Below, in pieces: positions 24,603 to 32,040 of a stretch of 32,452 nucleotides of DNA. Location: assembly GCA_004144345.1 (NCBI GenBank), contig SEEL01000040.1, positions 1-32,452 of the forward strand, in the 5' to 3' direction. The notes beneath the pieces were generated by a model, which was not told the DNA's origin, made no database searches, and was given only the letters and a program-made list of their open reading frames with translations. Position numbers and translations under genes: made by a program. This stretch comes from Hyphomicrobiales bacterium. GTDB taxonomy: Bacteria; Pseudomonadota; Alphaproteobacteria; Rhizobiales; Devosiaceae. Numbering within the stretch: position 1 is the stretch's first letter; each line of letters starts with the position of its first letter.

Positions 24603-25208
24603 GCTGTTGTTCTCGAGACGATAGACGCGATCGGCAATCGCCGAGATGTCGTCGGCATGATGGGTCACCAGCACGGTGGCCCATTTTTGTTGGCGCGTGA
24701 GGGTTTGCACGAGCGTGCGAATGGTGGCGCGGGCGTCGTCGTCGAGCGCCGAGAAGGGCTCATCAAGCAGCAGCACGGGCTGGTTGCGCAGCAGAGTGCG
24801 GGCGAGGGCGACGCGCTGCTTCTGGCCGCCGGACAGCGTAGCGGCGCGCTGGTCCGCCAGTTCGGGCAGACCGACCTGGGCGAGGGCGGCGGTGACGCGC
24901 GCCGGATCGGCATGGGGCAGGCCGAGGGCGACGTTGCGCGCGGCGCTCAGATGCTCAAACAGGGTTTCGGACTGGAACAGGATCGAGACGGGCCGCTGTT
25001 CGGGCGGCAGGGCGTTCACGGTGTTGCCGTCGATGCGGATGGTGCCGCCCGCGGGTTCGAGGAAGCCGGCGACGAGATCGAGCAGCGTGGATTTACCCGA
25101 GCCGCTGGCGCCCCTGATAGCGGTGATCTCGCCGGCCCTCGCCTCCATGCTGAAGCGATAGGGGGCGGCGCCGGCATAGGCGAAGGTCACATCGTCAAGA
25201 ACGAGCAC
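24591..25208 (-). CDS. thiQ: Thiamine ABC transporter, ATP-binding protein
   Basis: The 205-residue ATPase of the thiamine importer. It has Walker A GASGSGKST, Q-loop SILFQSETLFEHLSAARNVALGL, signature LSGGQKQRVALART, Walker B VLLLDEPFSALDD and the switch His in VTHHADD. The preferred start is GTG at 25208, with AAAGG seven bases upstream; it overlaps the end of thiP by 14 bp, indicating translational coupling. A longer in-frame ATG at 25253 would add uncharacteristic residues. It is the last gene of the thiBPQ operon and its 3' end overlaps the convergent unknown gene by 12 bp. Confidence 0.9.
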   Translation of the reverse strand: MLVLDDVTFAYAGAAPYRFSMEARAGEITAIRGASGSGKSTLLDLVAGFLEPAGGTIRIDGNTVNALPPEQRPVSILFQSETLFEHLSAARNVALGLPHADPARVTAALAQVGLPELADQRAATLSGGQKQRVALARTLLRNQPVLLLDEPFSALDDDARATIRTLVQTLTRQQKWATVLVTHHADDISAIADRVYRLENNSLTR

Positions 25209-26769
25209 GGCTGAGCCTTTCGAACAGAGCGGGCAGCGCCACAAAGGCGGCAATGGTGAGGATGAGCATCAGCGCCGCGATGGCCGCGGCGTCATTGGTG
25301 CGATAGGCGCCGAGGGCACGGCTCATCAACAGCGGCAGGGTGACGAAATCCTGCGTGCCGAACAGCGCGATGACGCCGAGATCGCCGAGCGAGAAGCAGA
25401 AGCCGAGGGAGAGCACGAGGCCGGCGTCGCGGGCGATGAGCGGCCATTCGATGGCGAAGAATTGCCGTGCGCCGTGGAGGTCGAGCGAGCGGATCAAGCG
25501 GCCGCGGCTGCGCGCAATGGCATCGAAGGGTGGGGCCAGCGTCGCCATGGCGAAGGGCAGCGAGAGCAGCGCATTGGCGGTGACGACAACGACGGGCGCG
25601 GCGAGGTCGGGCGCGATGCCGAGCGAGCGGACGAAGAGGAAGGCCCCGAGCGAGAGGGCGACCGCCGGGACCGCGAGATAGGCGTAGGAGGGCGCACCGA
25701 GCAGGGTGCGGGCGCTGCGCGAGGCGGTGGTGGCGCGGGCGGCGGCGACGACCATCGCGAGGATGAGCGCGAGGATGGCGGAGGCGGCGCCGACCCAGAG
25801 GCTGGTTGCGACGGCGTTCCAGAATTGCGGCTGGACGAGTACATCGCTGAGGCCTGCGAGGCCATCGACGAGCACAGCCAGCAAGGGCGAGGCGAAGCCG
25901 ATGGTGGCGAGCGCGAGGACCAGCCATTGCAACCCCTGGGCTGCGGTTCCGTCGCGCCAGCGGGGCGTCGCCGGACGGTCGAGGCTGGAGGAAATCGGCG
26001 CGAGGGCGGCGGTGGCGAGAATGATCGCCGAGCAGATGGCGATCTGGATCAGCGCCAGCTTCACCGCGAGGGCGAGATCGAAATCGAGGCGCACGGCGCC
26101 GTAGATGGCGACCTCCAGCGTCTGTACGGCAGGGCCGCCGCCAAGCAGCAGCACGATGGGGAAGCTGGTGAAGGCGAGGAGGAAGATGATGGCGGCGAGG
26201 CCGGGCAGGGTGCCGCGCAGCGCCGGCCAATCGATGGTGGCGAAGCGGGTGCGGGCATTGAGTGCGAGGCTCTGGCCGGTCTTCAGCCGGGCGTCGGGGA
26301 TGGCGTCGAGACGGGCAAGGAGAATGCGGGCGGCGAAGGCGCCGTCGAGGATGATGTGCGCGGCGACGACACCGCCGAGGCCGAAGATGGGCAGGCCGAG
26401 GCCGCCGAACCAGCCGGAGCGGCCCCAGACCGAGAGGAGGCCGAAGGCGAGGACGAGGCCGGGCGTGACGATGGCGGAAGCGAAGAGGCCGATGACGAGG
26501 CCGCGGCCGGGAAAGCGCAGGCGATTGAGCGCCCAGGCGAGGGCGATGCCGACGATGAGCGAGAAGACGGTCGAGAGGCCGGCCTGCAACGTCGTGATGT
26601 AGATGAGATAGCCGATATCGGCCGCGGCGCCGCTGGACGTGCCGGCGACGGCGAGGATCGACAAGAACAGCGTTACGATGAGCGCGGTGATGGCGACCGA
26701 GACGGCCGCCCCGCCGAGGAGGCGGAGCGGCCGGTTAGGGAGCGCGCGCTGGTCAGCGGATCGCCGCAA
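25195..26769 (-). CDS. thiP: Thiamine ABC transporter, permease
   Basis: A 524-residue inner-membrane permease made of two fused binding-protein-dependent transport domains, as in ThiP and iron(III) permeases, with about twelve transmembrane helices. Each half has an EAA-like loop: DAIPDARLKTGQSLALNARTRF..IDWPALRG in the first and AIARSRGRLIRSLDLHGARQFFAIEWPLIARD in the second. The start is uncertain: TTG at 26769 has GAGGAA six bases upstream and overlaps the thiB end by 17 bp, whereas ATGs at 26826 and 26817 lie deep within thiB. It is the middle gene of a riboswitch-controlled operon. Confidence 0.9.
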   Translation of the reverse strand: MRRSADQRALPNRPLRLLGGAAVSVAITALIVTLFLSILAVAGTSSGAAADIGYLIYITTLQAGLSTVFSLIVGIALAWALNRLRFPGRGLVIGLFASAIVTPGLVLAFGLLSVWGRSGWFGGLGLPIFGLGGVVAAHIILDGAFAARILLARLDAIPDARLKTGQSLALNARTRFATIDWPALRGTLPGLAAIIFLLAFTSFPIVLLLGGGPAVQTLEVAIYGAVRLDFDLALAVKLALIQIAICSAIILATAALAPISSSLDRPATPRWRDGTAAQGLQWLVLALATIGFASPLLAVLVDGLAGLSDVLVQPQFWNAVATSLWVGAASAILALILAMVVAAARATTASRSARTLLGAPSYAYLAVPAVALSLGAFLFVRSLGIAPDLAAPVVVVTANALLSLPFAMATLAPPFDAIARSRGRLIRSLDLHGARQFFAIEWPLIARDAGLVLSLGFCFSLGDLGVIALFGTQDFVTLPLLMSRALGAYRTNDAAAIAALMLILTIAAFVALPALFERLSRARS

Positions 26770-27748
26770 GGGCTTCCTCGATCCAGGCGTTGCGGTTGGC
26801 GGTGACGGTCGCCTCATCGATCTCAAGCAGCTTCTTGGGTTGCGGACCGAAGGAGGGCGGCAGATCGGCGCCGAGATCGATCACCGGGAACATCCAGTTG
26901 GTGGTGGGGATAACCTTCTGGCCCTCCACCGACGCCATATAGGCGAGGAAGTCGCGCGCCAGATCCTGATGCGGCGAGGATTTTAGGATGCCCGAGACCT
27001 CCACCTGCGCCAGATGGCCCTCGCTGAATTCGGCGGCGGCGTAGCGTTCGTCATTCTCCGCGACGACGTGATAGGCGGGCGAGGTGGAATAGGAGAGGGC
27101 CATGTCGGCCTCGCCCTTGAGGAAGAGGCCATAGCCCTCGGACCAGCCGCGCGACATGGTGAGGATGTGCGGCTTGAGGGCGGCCCAGATCTCCGGTGCG
27201 CGGTCGCCATAGGCGGCACGGAGCCAGACGACGAGACCGAGACCGGGGGTGGACGAGCGCGGGTCCATGACGACGATCTTGAAGTCGTCGGGGAGGGCGA
27301 TCAGCTCCTCGAAGGAGGCCGGCGGCATGGGCGTCGTCTCCTTGTTGTAGACGAAGGCGAAGTAGCCATAGTCGAAGGGCACGAAGTCGGTGTCGGTCCA
27401 CGGCTCGGGCAGGCTGAGGCCGCTGAGATCGAGGCCATGCGGCGCAAACAGGCCGGTGGCGCGGGCATCGCCGGCGATGAAATTGTCGAGGCCGACGACG
27501 AGATCGGCTTTCGTCGTCGCGCCCTCCAGCTGGACGCGGCGCAAGGCCGAAATGGAATCGTCGGCGCCGACGAAGGCGATCGTGCAATTGCAGGTCGCCT
27601 CGAAGCCGGTCTTGAGGGCGGGGCCGGGGCCCCATTCGGCGGCGAAGGAATCGTAGGTGTAGATGGTGAGCGTGGGCTTATCCTGCGCAACGGCCGGGAG
27701 GGCCAGAGCGAGGGCAGCCGCAAGCGCAAGAGTCATGGAACGGAGCAT
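26753..27748 (-). CDS. thiB: Thiamine ABC transporter, substrate-binding protein
   Basis: The 331-residue periplasmic binding protein of the thiamine importer. The ATG at 27748 has GAAAGG upstream and begins with a signal peptide (MLRSMTLALAAALALALPAVAQ). The mature chain starts KPTLTIYTYDSFAAEWGPGP and has the family blocks GDARATGLFAPHGLD, PFDYGYFAFVYNKE, IVVMDPRSSTPGLGLVVWLRAAYG, MSRGWSEGYGLFLKGEADMALSYSTSPAYHV and TNWMFPV. It may bind thiamine, its monophosphate or pyrophosphate. A longer in-frame start at 27826 runs into the riboswitch and is unlikely. It is the first gene after the TPP riboswitch. Confidence 0.93.
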   Translation of the reverse strand: MLRSMTLALAAALALALPAVAQDKPTLTIYTYDSFAAEWGPGPALKTGFEATCNCTIAFVGADDSISALRRVQLEGATTKADLVVGLDNFIAGDARATGLFAPHGLDLSGLSLPEPWTDTDFVPFDYGYFAFVYNKETTPMPPASFEELIALPDDFKIVVMDPRSSTPGLGLVVWLRAAYGDRAPEIWAALKPHILTMSRGWSEGYGLFLKGEADMALSYSTSPAYHVVAENDERYAAAEFSEGHLAQVEVSGILKSSPHQDLARDFLAYMASVEGQKVIPTTNWMFPVIDLGADLPPSFGPQPKKLLEIDEATVTANRNAWIEEALAAIR

Positions 27749-27819
27749 GCCGTACCTTTCTTTCGGTTGCGGCCATGCAATGAAGGTAACGTAAATGGTA
27801 TGGAAGCCGGGTGGCTCCC

Positions 27820-27905
27820 TTGCCATCTCGAACTTCCTCCGCCAGCATGACCTGGTTCAGGTTCAATGGGTGTTTCTCAGCTCCGTATCCGGAGCACCCC
27901 AGCGA
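27820..27905 (-). ncRNA. TPP riboswitch controlling thiBPQ
   Basis: On the minus strand the THI-box consensus is clear: GGGGTGCTCCGGATACGGAG, then CTGAGAAACACCC, then GAACCTGAACCAGGTCATGCTGGCGGAGGAAGTTC. GGGTG and CACCC form P2, CTCC and GGAG form P3, and the ACCTGAACCAGGT block forms the pyrophosphate side. It lies about 70 nt before the thiB ATG, so TPP binding should reduce importer expression. The 5' end is only about 30 bp from the thiN start codon on the other strand. Confidence 0.95.
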
Positions 27906-27937
27906 GACGCCTGAGACTTAAGCCGAGATTTCCCGAC

Positions 27938-28630
27938 GTGCAAGAGCGCACTGTTCCTCCCAATGTCCTGAGCTTTGACGGGCTGCTGGTGATTGTCGGC
28001 GGCGGCGTGGTGGACGCCGATCTGCTGCGCGATCTCTATCTGACGGGTGCGCATGTGGTGGCGGCCGACAGCGGGGCCGACCAGGTGGTAGCGGCCGGGC
28101 TCGTGCCCGAGGCGATCATCGGGGATTTCGACTCGCTGGCGAATGCCGATGCCTGGCTCGGACGGACGCGGCTGATGCGCATTCCCGAGCAGGAAACAAC
28201 GGACTTTGAAAAGGCGCTCTACTCGACAAGTGCGCCGGTGACGGTGGCGCTCGGGATGACCGGCCGGCGCTTCGATCACACGCTGGCGGCGCTTGATGTG
28301 GTGACGAAATATGCGACGGACCGGGCGATCATCCTTGTCGATGAGGCGGACCTCGCGCTGGCAATCAGCGGGGCGTTCAGCTTCGACGTGCAGCCGCGCG
28401 AGCGCGTGTCGGTGCATCCGCTGACGCCGATCCGGTTCAAGCGATCGGTGGGGCTCAAATATCCGCTCGACTCGATCCGGCTGGCGCAGGGGGAGCGGAC
28501 GGGGACCTCGAACGAGGCGATCGACGGGCCGTTCCGCATCGAGCCGGAGCCCAAGACCAAGCCGTGGCTGCTGATCCTAGACCGGAAATACCTGTTCGGG
28601 CTGGCGGCGGCGCTGACGGCGCGGGGATGA
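27938..28630 (+). CDS. Thiamine pyrophosphokinase
   Basis: Transfers pyrophosphate from ATP to thiamine, making TPP in the cytoplasm. Family motifs: DGLLVIVGGG, HVVAADSGAD, IIGDFDSLANAD, PEQETTDFEKAL, and GMTGRRFDHTLAALDV, then a beta-sandwich C-terminal half with EAIDGPFRIE. GTG at 27938 is the likely start (230 residues); upstream in-frame codons fall in the antisense of the riboswitch and are unlike the family. It diverges from thiBPQ, whose riboswitch senses its product, and its stop overlaps the ATG of the OXA-type gene. Symbol left blank because thiN and tpk are both in use. Confidence 0.92.
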   Translation: MQERTVPPNVLSFDGLLVIVGGGVVDADLLRDLYLTGAHVVAADSGADQVVAAGLVPEAIIGDFDSLANADAWLGRTRLMRIPEQETTDFEKALYSTSAPVTVALGMTGRRFDHTLAALDVVTKYATDRAIILVDEADLALAISGAFSFDVQPRERVSVHPLTPIRFKRSVGLKYPLDSIRLAQGERTGTSNEAIDGPFRIEPEPKTKPWLLILDRKYLFGLAAALTARG

Positions 28631-29427
28631 TGATGTTTCGCTTGCTGTTGATCCTCGCCCTGGCGATGGCGCTGGGGACCGGAACTGCTGCGGCCAAGAC
28701 GCGCTGCTTGCTGGTCGCCGATGCGGCGTCGGGCAGTGTCGTTCATAGCGAAGGGACGCAGTGCGAAGAGACGATGGGGCCGGCCTCGACGTTCAAGCTG
28801 CCGCTGGCGCTGATCGGGTTCGAGGCTGGCATTCTTGCCGACCCTGAGCATCCGGCCTGGCCGTACAAGAAGAGCTACGAAGCCCTGCGTGCGGTGGACC
28901 GCGAGACGACGACGCCGCGGCGCTGGCTGACGGAATCGGTGATCTGGTTTTCGCGGCAATTGGTGGCCGAGCTTGGGGAGGAGCGGTTTGCCGCGGCGGT
29001 GCGGGAGCTGCGCTATGGCAATGGGGATGTCGGCGGCGACGCGGGTGCCAATAATGGCATGACGCATTCGTGGCTGAATTCGTCGCTGCAGATCACGCCG
29101 CTCGAGCATGCCGGCTTCATCCGGCGGATGCTGCTGGGCGAGTTGGCGGTGAGCCGCGAGGCGGTGGAGCACACGATCGCCAGCCTGCCGCGCTTCGAGG
29201 GTGGCGCGGGCTGGCAGATCATCGGCAAGACCGGCACGGGCTATGTGCGCGAGGCCAATGGCAGGCTCGGCAAGCGGCAGTTCGGCTGGTTCGTGGGCTT
29301 CGGCCAGCGCGAGGGGCGGACGCTGGTGTTTGCCTATCTCAGCGAAGACGAGAAGCCCGGGCAGAGCGCGGCGGGGCCGCGGACGCGGGATGATTTGTTG
29401 AAGCGGTGGGCGGGGATCGCAGAGTAG
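28627..29427 (+). CDS. Class D (OXA-type) beta-lactamase family protein
   Basis: A 266-residue exported serine hydrolase. A signal peptide (MMMFRLLLILALAMALG, cut near AAAKT) precedes the motifs of class D enzymes: STFK at 54-57 with the Lys that is carbamylated in the family, SVI at 104-106 where Ser-x-Val is usual, YGN at 130-132, a Trp in SWLNSSLQITP, KTGTG at 201, and FGWFVG. All catalytic elements are present, with Val to Ile the only small change. Class D hydrolysis of penicillins is expected, but chromosomal homologues can be weak or have other roles. Its ATG overlaps the thiN stop (ATGA), so the two are translationally coupled. Confidence 0.92.
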   Translation: MMMFRLLLILALAMALGTGTAAAKTRCLLVADAASGSVVHSEGTQCEETMGPASTFKLPLALIGFEAGILADPEHPAWPYKKSYEALRAVDRETTTPRRWLTESVIWFSRQLVAELGEERFAAAVRELRYGNGDVGGDAGANNGMTHSWLNSSLQITPLEHAGFIRRMLLGELAVSREAVEHTIASLPRFEGGAGWQIIGKTGTGYVREANGRLGKRQFGWFVGFGQREGRTLVFAYLSEDEKPGQSAAGPRTRDDLLKRWAGIAE

Positions 29428-29435
29428 GACCCAAC

Positions 29436-29457
29436 AAAAAGGGGGCTTGGCACCCCC
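29436..29457 (-). terminator. rpoH terminator
   Basis: On the minus strand GGGGG (29457-29453) and CCCCC (29445-29441) flank a TGCCAAG loop and are followed by TTTTT (29440-29436). It lies about 65 bp past the rpoH stop and adjacent to the OXA-type gene stop at 29427; it fits termination of rpoH only. Confidence 0.75.
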
Positions 29458-29508
29458 CTCCACCAGCCTTCGGCTGGTCCCCCTCCCCCGCAGGCGGGAG
29501 AGGAGTCC
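29448..29508. repeat. C-tract intergenic repeat unit
   Basis: CACCCCCCTCCACCAGCCTTCGGCTGGTCCCCCTCCCCCGCAGGCGGG-type sequence with the palindromes CCAGCCTTCGGCTGG and CCCGCAGGCGGG matches the family seen at 18-150 and 7200-7960. It lies between the converging OXA-type and rpoH genes and overlaps the rpoH terminator arm. Confidence 0.7.
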
Positions 29509-29523
29509 TGACTGTGATATCAG

Positions 29524-30414
29524 CTAGGCCCGTTCCTGCTCGCGCAGGCGTTCGCGGGCGGCGTGGGTGACGGCTTCCTGGACCTTTTCGAAGGCACGGA
29601 CTTCGATCTGGCGGATGCGCTCGCGGCTGACATTGTATTCCTGCGCCAGCTCTTCGAGCGTGGCGGGATTGTCCTTCAGCCGGCGGGCCTGGAAGATCGC
29701 CTTTTCGCGGTCGTTCAGGTCGGCCATCGCGTTGGTCAGCAGGCCCATGCGCTCGTCATACTCTTCGGTATTGCCGAGCACGGTTTCCTGATCCGGCGTG
29801 TCGTCGACCAGCCAGTCCTGCCATTCGGAGGCACCCTCGTCGGCGCGCATGGGCGCGTTGAGCGAGGCGTCGCCGGTGAGGCGCTGGTTCATCGAGACGA
29901 CGTCGGCTTCGGTGACGTGGAGCGTGGTTGCGATCTGCTTGATCTGGTCGGGGTGCAGATTGCCATCGTCGAGGGCGGCGATCTGGCCCTTCACCTTGCG
30001 CAGGTTGAAGAACAGACGCTTCTGCGCCGCGGTGGTGCCGATCTTGACCAGCGACCAGGAGCGCAGGACGTATTCCTGAATGGCGGCACGAATCCACCAC
30101 ATGGCATAGGTCGCGAGACGGAAGCCCTTGTCGGGCTCGAAGCGCTTGACCGCATGCATGAGGCCGACATTGCCCTCCGAGATCACCTCGGAAATGGGCA
30201 GGCCATAGCCCCGATAGCCCATGGCGATCTTGGCCACGAGCCGCAGATGCGACGTGATGAGCTTTTGCGCCGCGCGAGGATCTTCGTGTTCCTTGTAGCG
30301 CTTGGCGAGCATGAATTCCTCGTCGGGCTCCAGCATCGGAAACTTCCGGATTTCCTGGAGATAACGAGAGAGGCCACCCTCGGCGGAGAGGATCGGCAGA
30401 TTTGACTGGGCCAT
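29524..30414 (-). CDS. rpoH: RNA polymerase heat-shock sigma factor RpoH
   Basis: A 296-residue sigma-70 family protein of the sigma-32 type. The N-terminus has GGLSRYLQEIRKFPMLEPDEE; region 2 shows HLRLVAKIAMGYRGYGLPISEVISEGNVGLMHAVKRFEPDKGFRLATYAMWWIRAAIQEYVLRSWSLVK. The RpoH-box QKRLFFNLRK, which distinguishes this subfamily, follows. Region 4.2 ends in a helix-turn-helix ATLEELAQEYNVSRERIRQIEVRAFEKVQ. GGGGGTG precedes the ATG. It directs heat-shock and stress transcription. Its promoter region and terminator are visible, so it is probably monocistronic. Alphaproteobacteria may carry more than one rpoH; which paralogue this is cannot be told here. Confidence 0.96.
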   Translation of the reverse strand: MAQSNLPILSAEGGLSRYLQEIRKFPMLEPDEEFMLAKRYKEHEDPRAAQKLITSHLRLVAKIAMGYRGYGLPISEVISEGNVGLMHAVKRFEPDKGFRLATYAMWWIRAAIQEYVLRSWSLVKIGTTAAQKRLFFNLRKVKGQIAALDDGNLHPDQIKQIATTLHVTEADVVSMNQRLTGDASLNAPMRADEGASEWQDWLVDDTPDQETVLGNTEEYDERMGLLTNAMADLNDREKAIFQARRLKDNPATLEELAQEYNVSRERIRQIEVRAFEKVQEAVTHAARERLREQERA

Positions 30415-30502
30415 TTAAGCACCCCCATGAGATTTCCCCCGCGTTTCCCGCGGCGGGATTTGTCCTCGGCGTCCGGTACGGCACACCGATGGACGTTGAG
30501 CA

Positions 30503-30530
30503 TATATAGGTCGAAAACTGGCCATGATAA
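30503..30530 (-). promoter_or_regulatory. Candidate promoter for rpoH
   Basis: On the minus strand TTATCA (30530-30525) and TATATA (30508-30503) are 16 bp apart, similar to a housekeeping -35/-10 pair, in a locally AT-rich patch about 90 bp before the rpoH ATG. The -35 matches TTGACA at four of six bases. Heat-shock or RpoE-type promoters may exist as well; none is obvious to me. Confidence 0.4.
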
Positions 30531-30588
30531 GGCCACGGGACCTACGGGCGTATTGGACGAATGCGCGCCGTCGCGATGGGTTCCGGAA

Positions 30589-30663
30589 GGCTCGCTTGGC
30601 CAACCGCTGCTTTTCCTGTTGCTCTGTCCAAGCGATCCCAAGAGGGCTCGCTTGGCCAACCGC
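30589..30663 (+). repeat. 19-bp direct repeat between rpoH and rluD
   Basis: GGCTCGCTTGGCCAACCGC occurs at 30589-30607 and again at 30645-30663, 56 bp apart. Each includes the palindrome TTGGCCAA. The block around the second copy resembles 7247-7292 (GTCCAAAGCAGGCCAAGAGGCGTGCTTCGGCCAACCGC), so it belongs to a dispersed family. The second copy abuts the rluD stop. Confidence 0.6.
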
Positions 30664-30668
30664 AGGGT

Positions 30669-31688
30669 TCAGCGCATGTGTGCGCGATTGTAGGCTTCGA
30701 GCGCTTCGGCCAGTTCACTCAGATCGGGCGGCAGGGGCGCGTCGAAAAACATTTCGTCGCCGGTGACCGGGTGTTCAAAGCCCAGTTCGGCGGCGTGGAG
30801 CGCCTGACGGCCCAGCCCCGTGACGATGGCTTTGAGGTTGGGCGGCAGGCGGTTCACCTTTGTAGCATAGCCGGTGGCATAGAGAGGATCGGCCAGCAGC
30901 GGATGGCCGATATGCGCCATGTGCACGCGGATTTGATGCGTACGGCCGGTTTCGAGCTCGCAGCGGATCTTTGTGACAGCCCAGCCTTCATCGCCGAAAC
31001 GAGCCTCGACGGCATAATGGGTGATGGCCTCGCGGCCATCCTTGCGCACGGCCTGCCGCAGCCGGTTGTTGGGGTCGCGGCCGAGCGGCGCGTCAACGGT
31101 GCCGTGGCCCTGCTGCGTCTGGCCCCAGGCGAAGGCGGTATAGGCGCGGTGCAGCGGGCCGGTGCGGCCATGATCGGCAAACTGCGCGGCGAGGTGGGCC
31201 ATGGCGCGCTCGGTCTTGGCGGCGACCATGACGCCGGAAGTGTCCTTGTCGAGGCGGTGGACGATGCCCGGCCGTTTTACCCCGTTGATGCCGGGGAGGC
31301 TCGATTTGCAGTGGTACAACAAGGCGTTGACCAGCGTGCCATGGGGCGAGCCGGGGGCAGGGTGGACCACCATGCCGACCGGCTTGTCGATGACGATCAG
31401 CTCGTCATCCTCGTAGAGGATCGCCAGCGGGATGTTTTCGGGCTCGGGATCGGCGTCCTCGGGCGGCGGGGCGGCGAGCAGCAGCGCGTCGCTCAGCTTG
31501 ACCTTGGTCTTGGGCTCGGTGGCGGTTTGCCCATTGATCGCGACCGCCCCCGCCAGTATCAGGTCCTTGATGCGGTTGCGCGAGAAGGCCGGTAGGGCCT
31601 TGGCGAGGACAGCATCGAGCCGGCCGCCGGCCTGTTCGGCCGTGACCGCCACGGCGAATTCCTCATCTTCATTATCGGATGCCTGCAT
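30669..31688 (-). CDS. RluD-family 23S rRNA pseudouridine synthase
   Basis: A 339-residue RNA-modifying enzyme that isomerises uridines in 23S rRNA. An N-terminal S4 RNA-binding domain (GGRLDAVLAKALPAFSRNRIKDLI..GAVAINGQTATEPKTKVK) precedes the catalytic domain with DDELIVIDKPVGMVVHP, GIVHRLDKDTSG (catalytic Asp), ETGRTHQIRVHMAHIGHPLLADPLY and LHAAELGFEHPVTG. This is the RluA/RluC/RluD group; RluD (helix 69) is likeliest by length and S4 domain. The start is taken as ATG 31688, although a GTG at 31697 is in frame. That ATG shares two bases with the divergent gene's ATG, so no separate intergenic region exists. Confidence 0.93.
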   Translation of the reverse strand: MQASDNEDEEFAVAVTAEQAGGRLDAVLAKALPAFSRNRIKDLILAGAVAINGQTATEPKTKVKLSDALLLAAPPPEDADPEPENIPLAILYEDDELIVIDKPVGMVVHPAPGSPHGTLVNALLYHCKSSLPGINGVKRPGIVHRLDKDTSGVMVAAKTERAMAHLAAQFADHGRTGPLHRAYTAFAWGQTQQGHGTVDAPLGRDPNNRLRQAVRKDGREAITHYAVEARFGDEGWAVTKIRCELETGRTHQIRVHMAHIGHPLLADPLYATGYATKVNRLPPNLKAIVTGLGRQALHAAELGFEHPVTGDEMFFDAPLPPDLSELAEALEAYNRAHMR

Positions 31689-32040
31689 GACCGACACTCA
31701 GCCCAACCCGCCGAACGAACTGACGCCCGAGGCCCGGGCCATCATCGCGCGGGCGCGCAAATCGTTCATGGTCACGATGGGTCTCCTCCTTGTCGGCTTC
31801 CTCGCCATTGGCGGGGCGCTGATCTATCGATCCGCCAATACGGGCGGCGGCGGCGCGGGGGCAGGTGCGGAATACGTGATCGCGTCGCTGAAGATTCCGC
31901 CGGGCGCCGAGGTCGTATCGGCTGTGGCCGCCGACGGCAAGGTCACGCTGACCTACAAGAGCGGGCTGATGACCAGCGTCAGGATCTTTGACGGCAAGAC
32001 CGGCGAGATGATCCGCGAGATTCCCGTCGTCAGCGAGTAG
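31687..32040 (+). CDS. Small single-pass membrane protein (DUF6476-like)
   Basis: A 117-residue protein. A short cytoplasmic N-terminus (MTDTQPNPPNELTPEARAI) leads into one transmembrane helix (SFMVTMGLLLVGFLAIGGALIYR), then a Gly-rich linker and a small beta domain (VIASLKIPPGAEVVSAVAADGKVTLTYKSG..SVRIFDGKTGEMIREIPVV). Position beside rluD and rpoH and the LPxGxxVxSAxxxxG...L.i.dgxxGxxi pattern fit DUF6476, which I recall only loosely. Function unknown. Its ATG overlaps that of rluD, so its promoter and ribosome site lie in the first codons of rluD read on the other strand. Confidence 0.75.
   Translation: MTDTQPNPPNELTPEARAIIARARKSFMVTMGLLLVGFLAIGGALIYRSANTGGGGAGAGAEYVIASLKIPPGAEVVSAVAADGKVTLTYKSGLMTSVRIFDGKTGEMIREIPVVSE

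Noticed and set aside
25462-26805. A 447-codon plus-strand open frame
   Set aside because: It is antisense to thiP; the translation is Gly/Glu/Asp/Arg low complexity.
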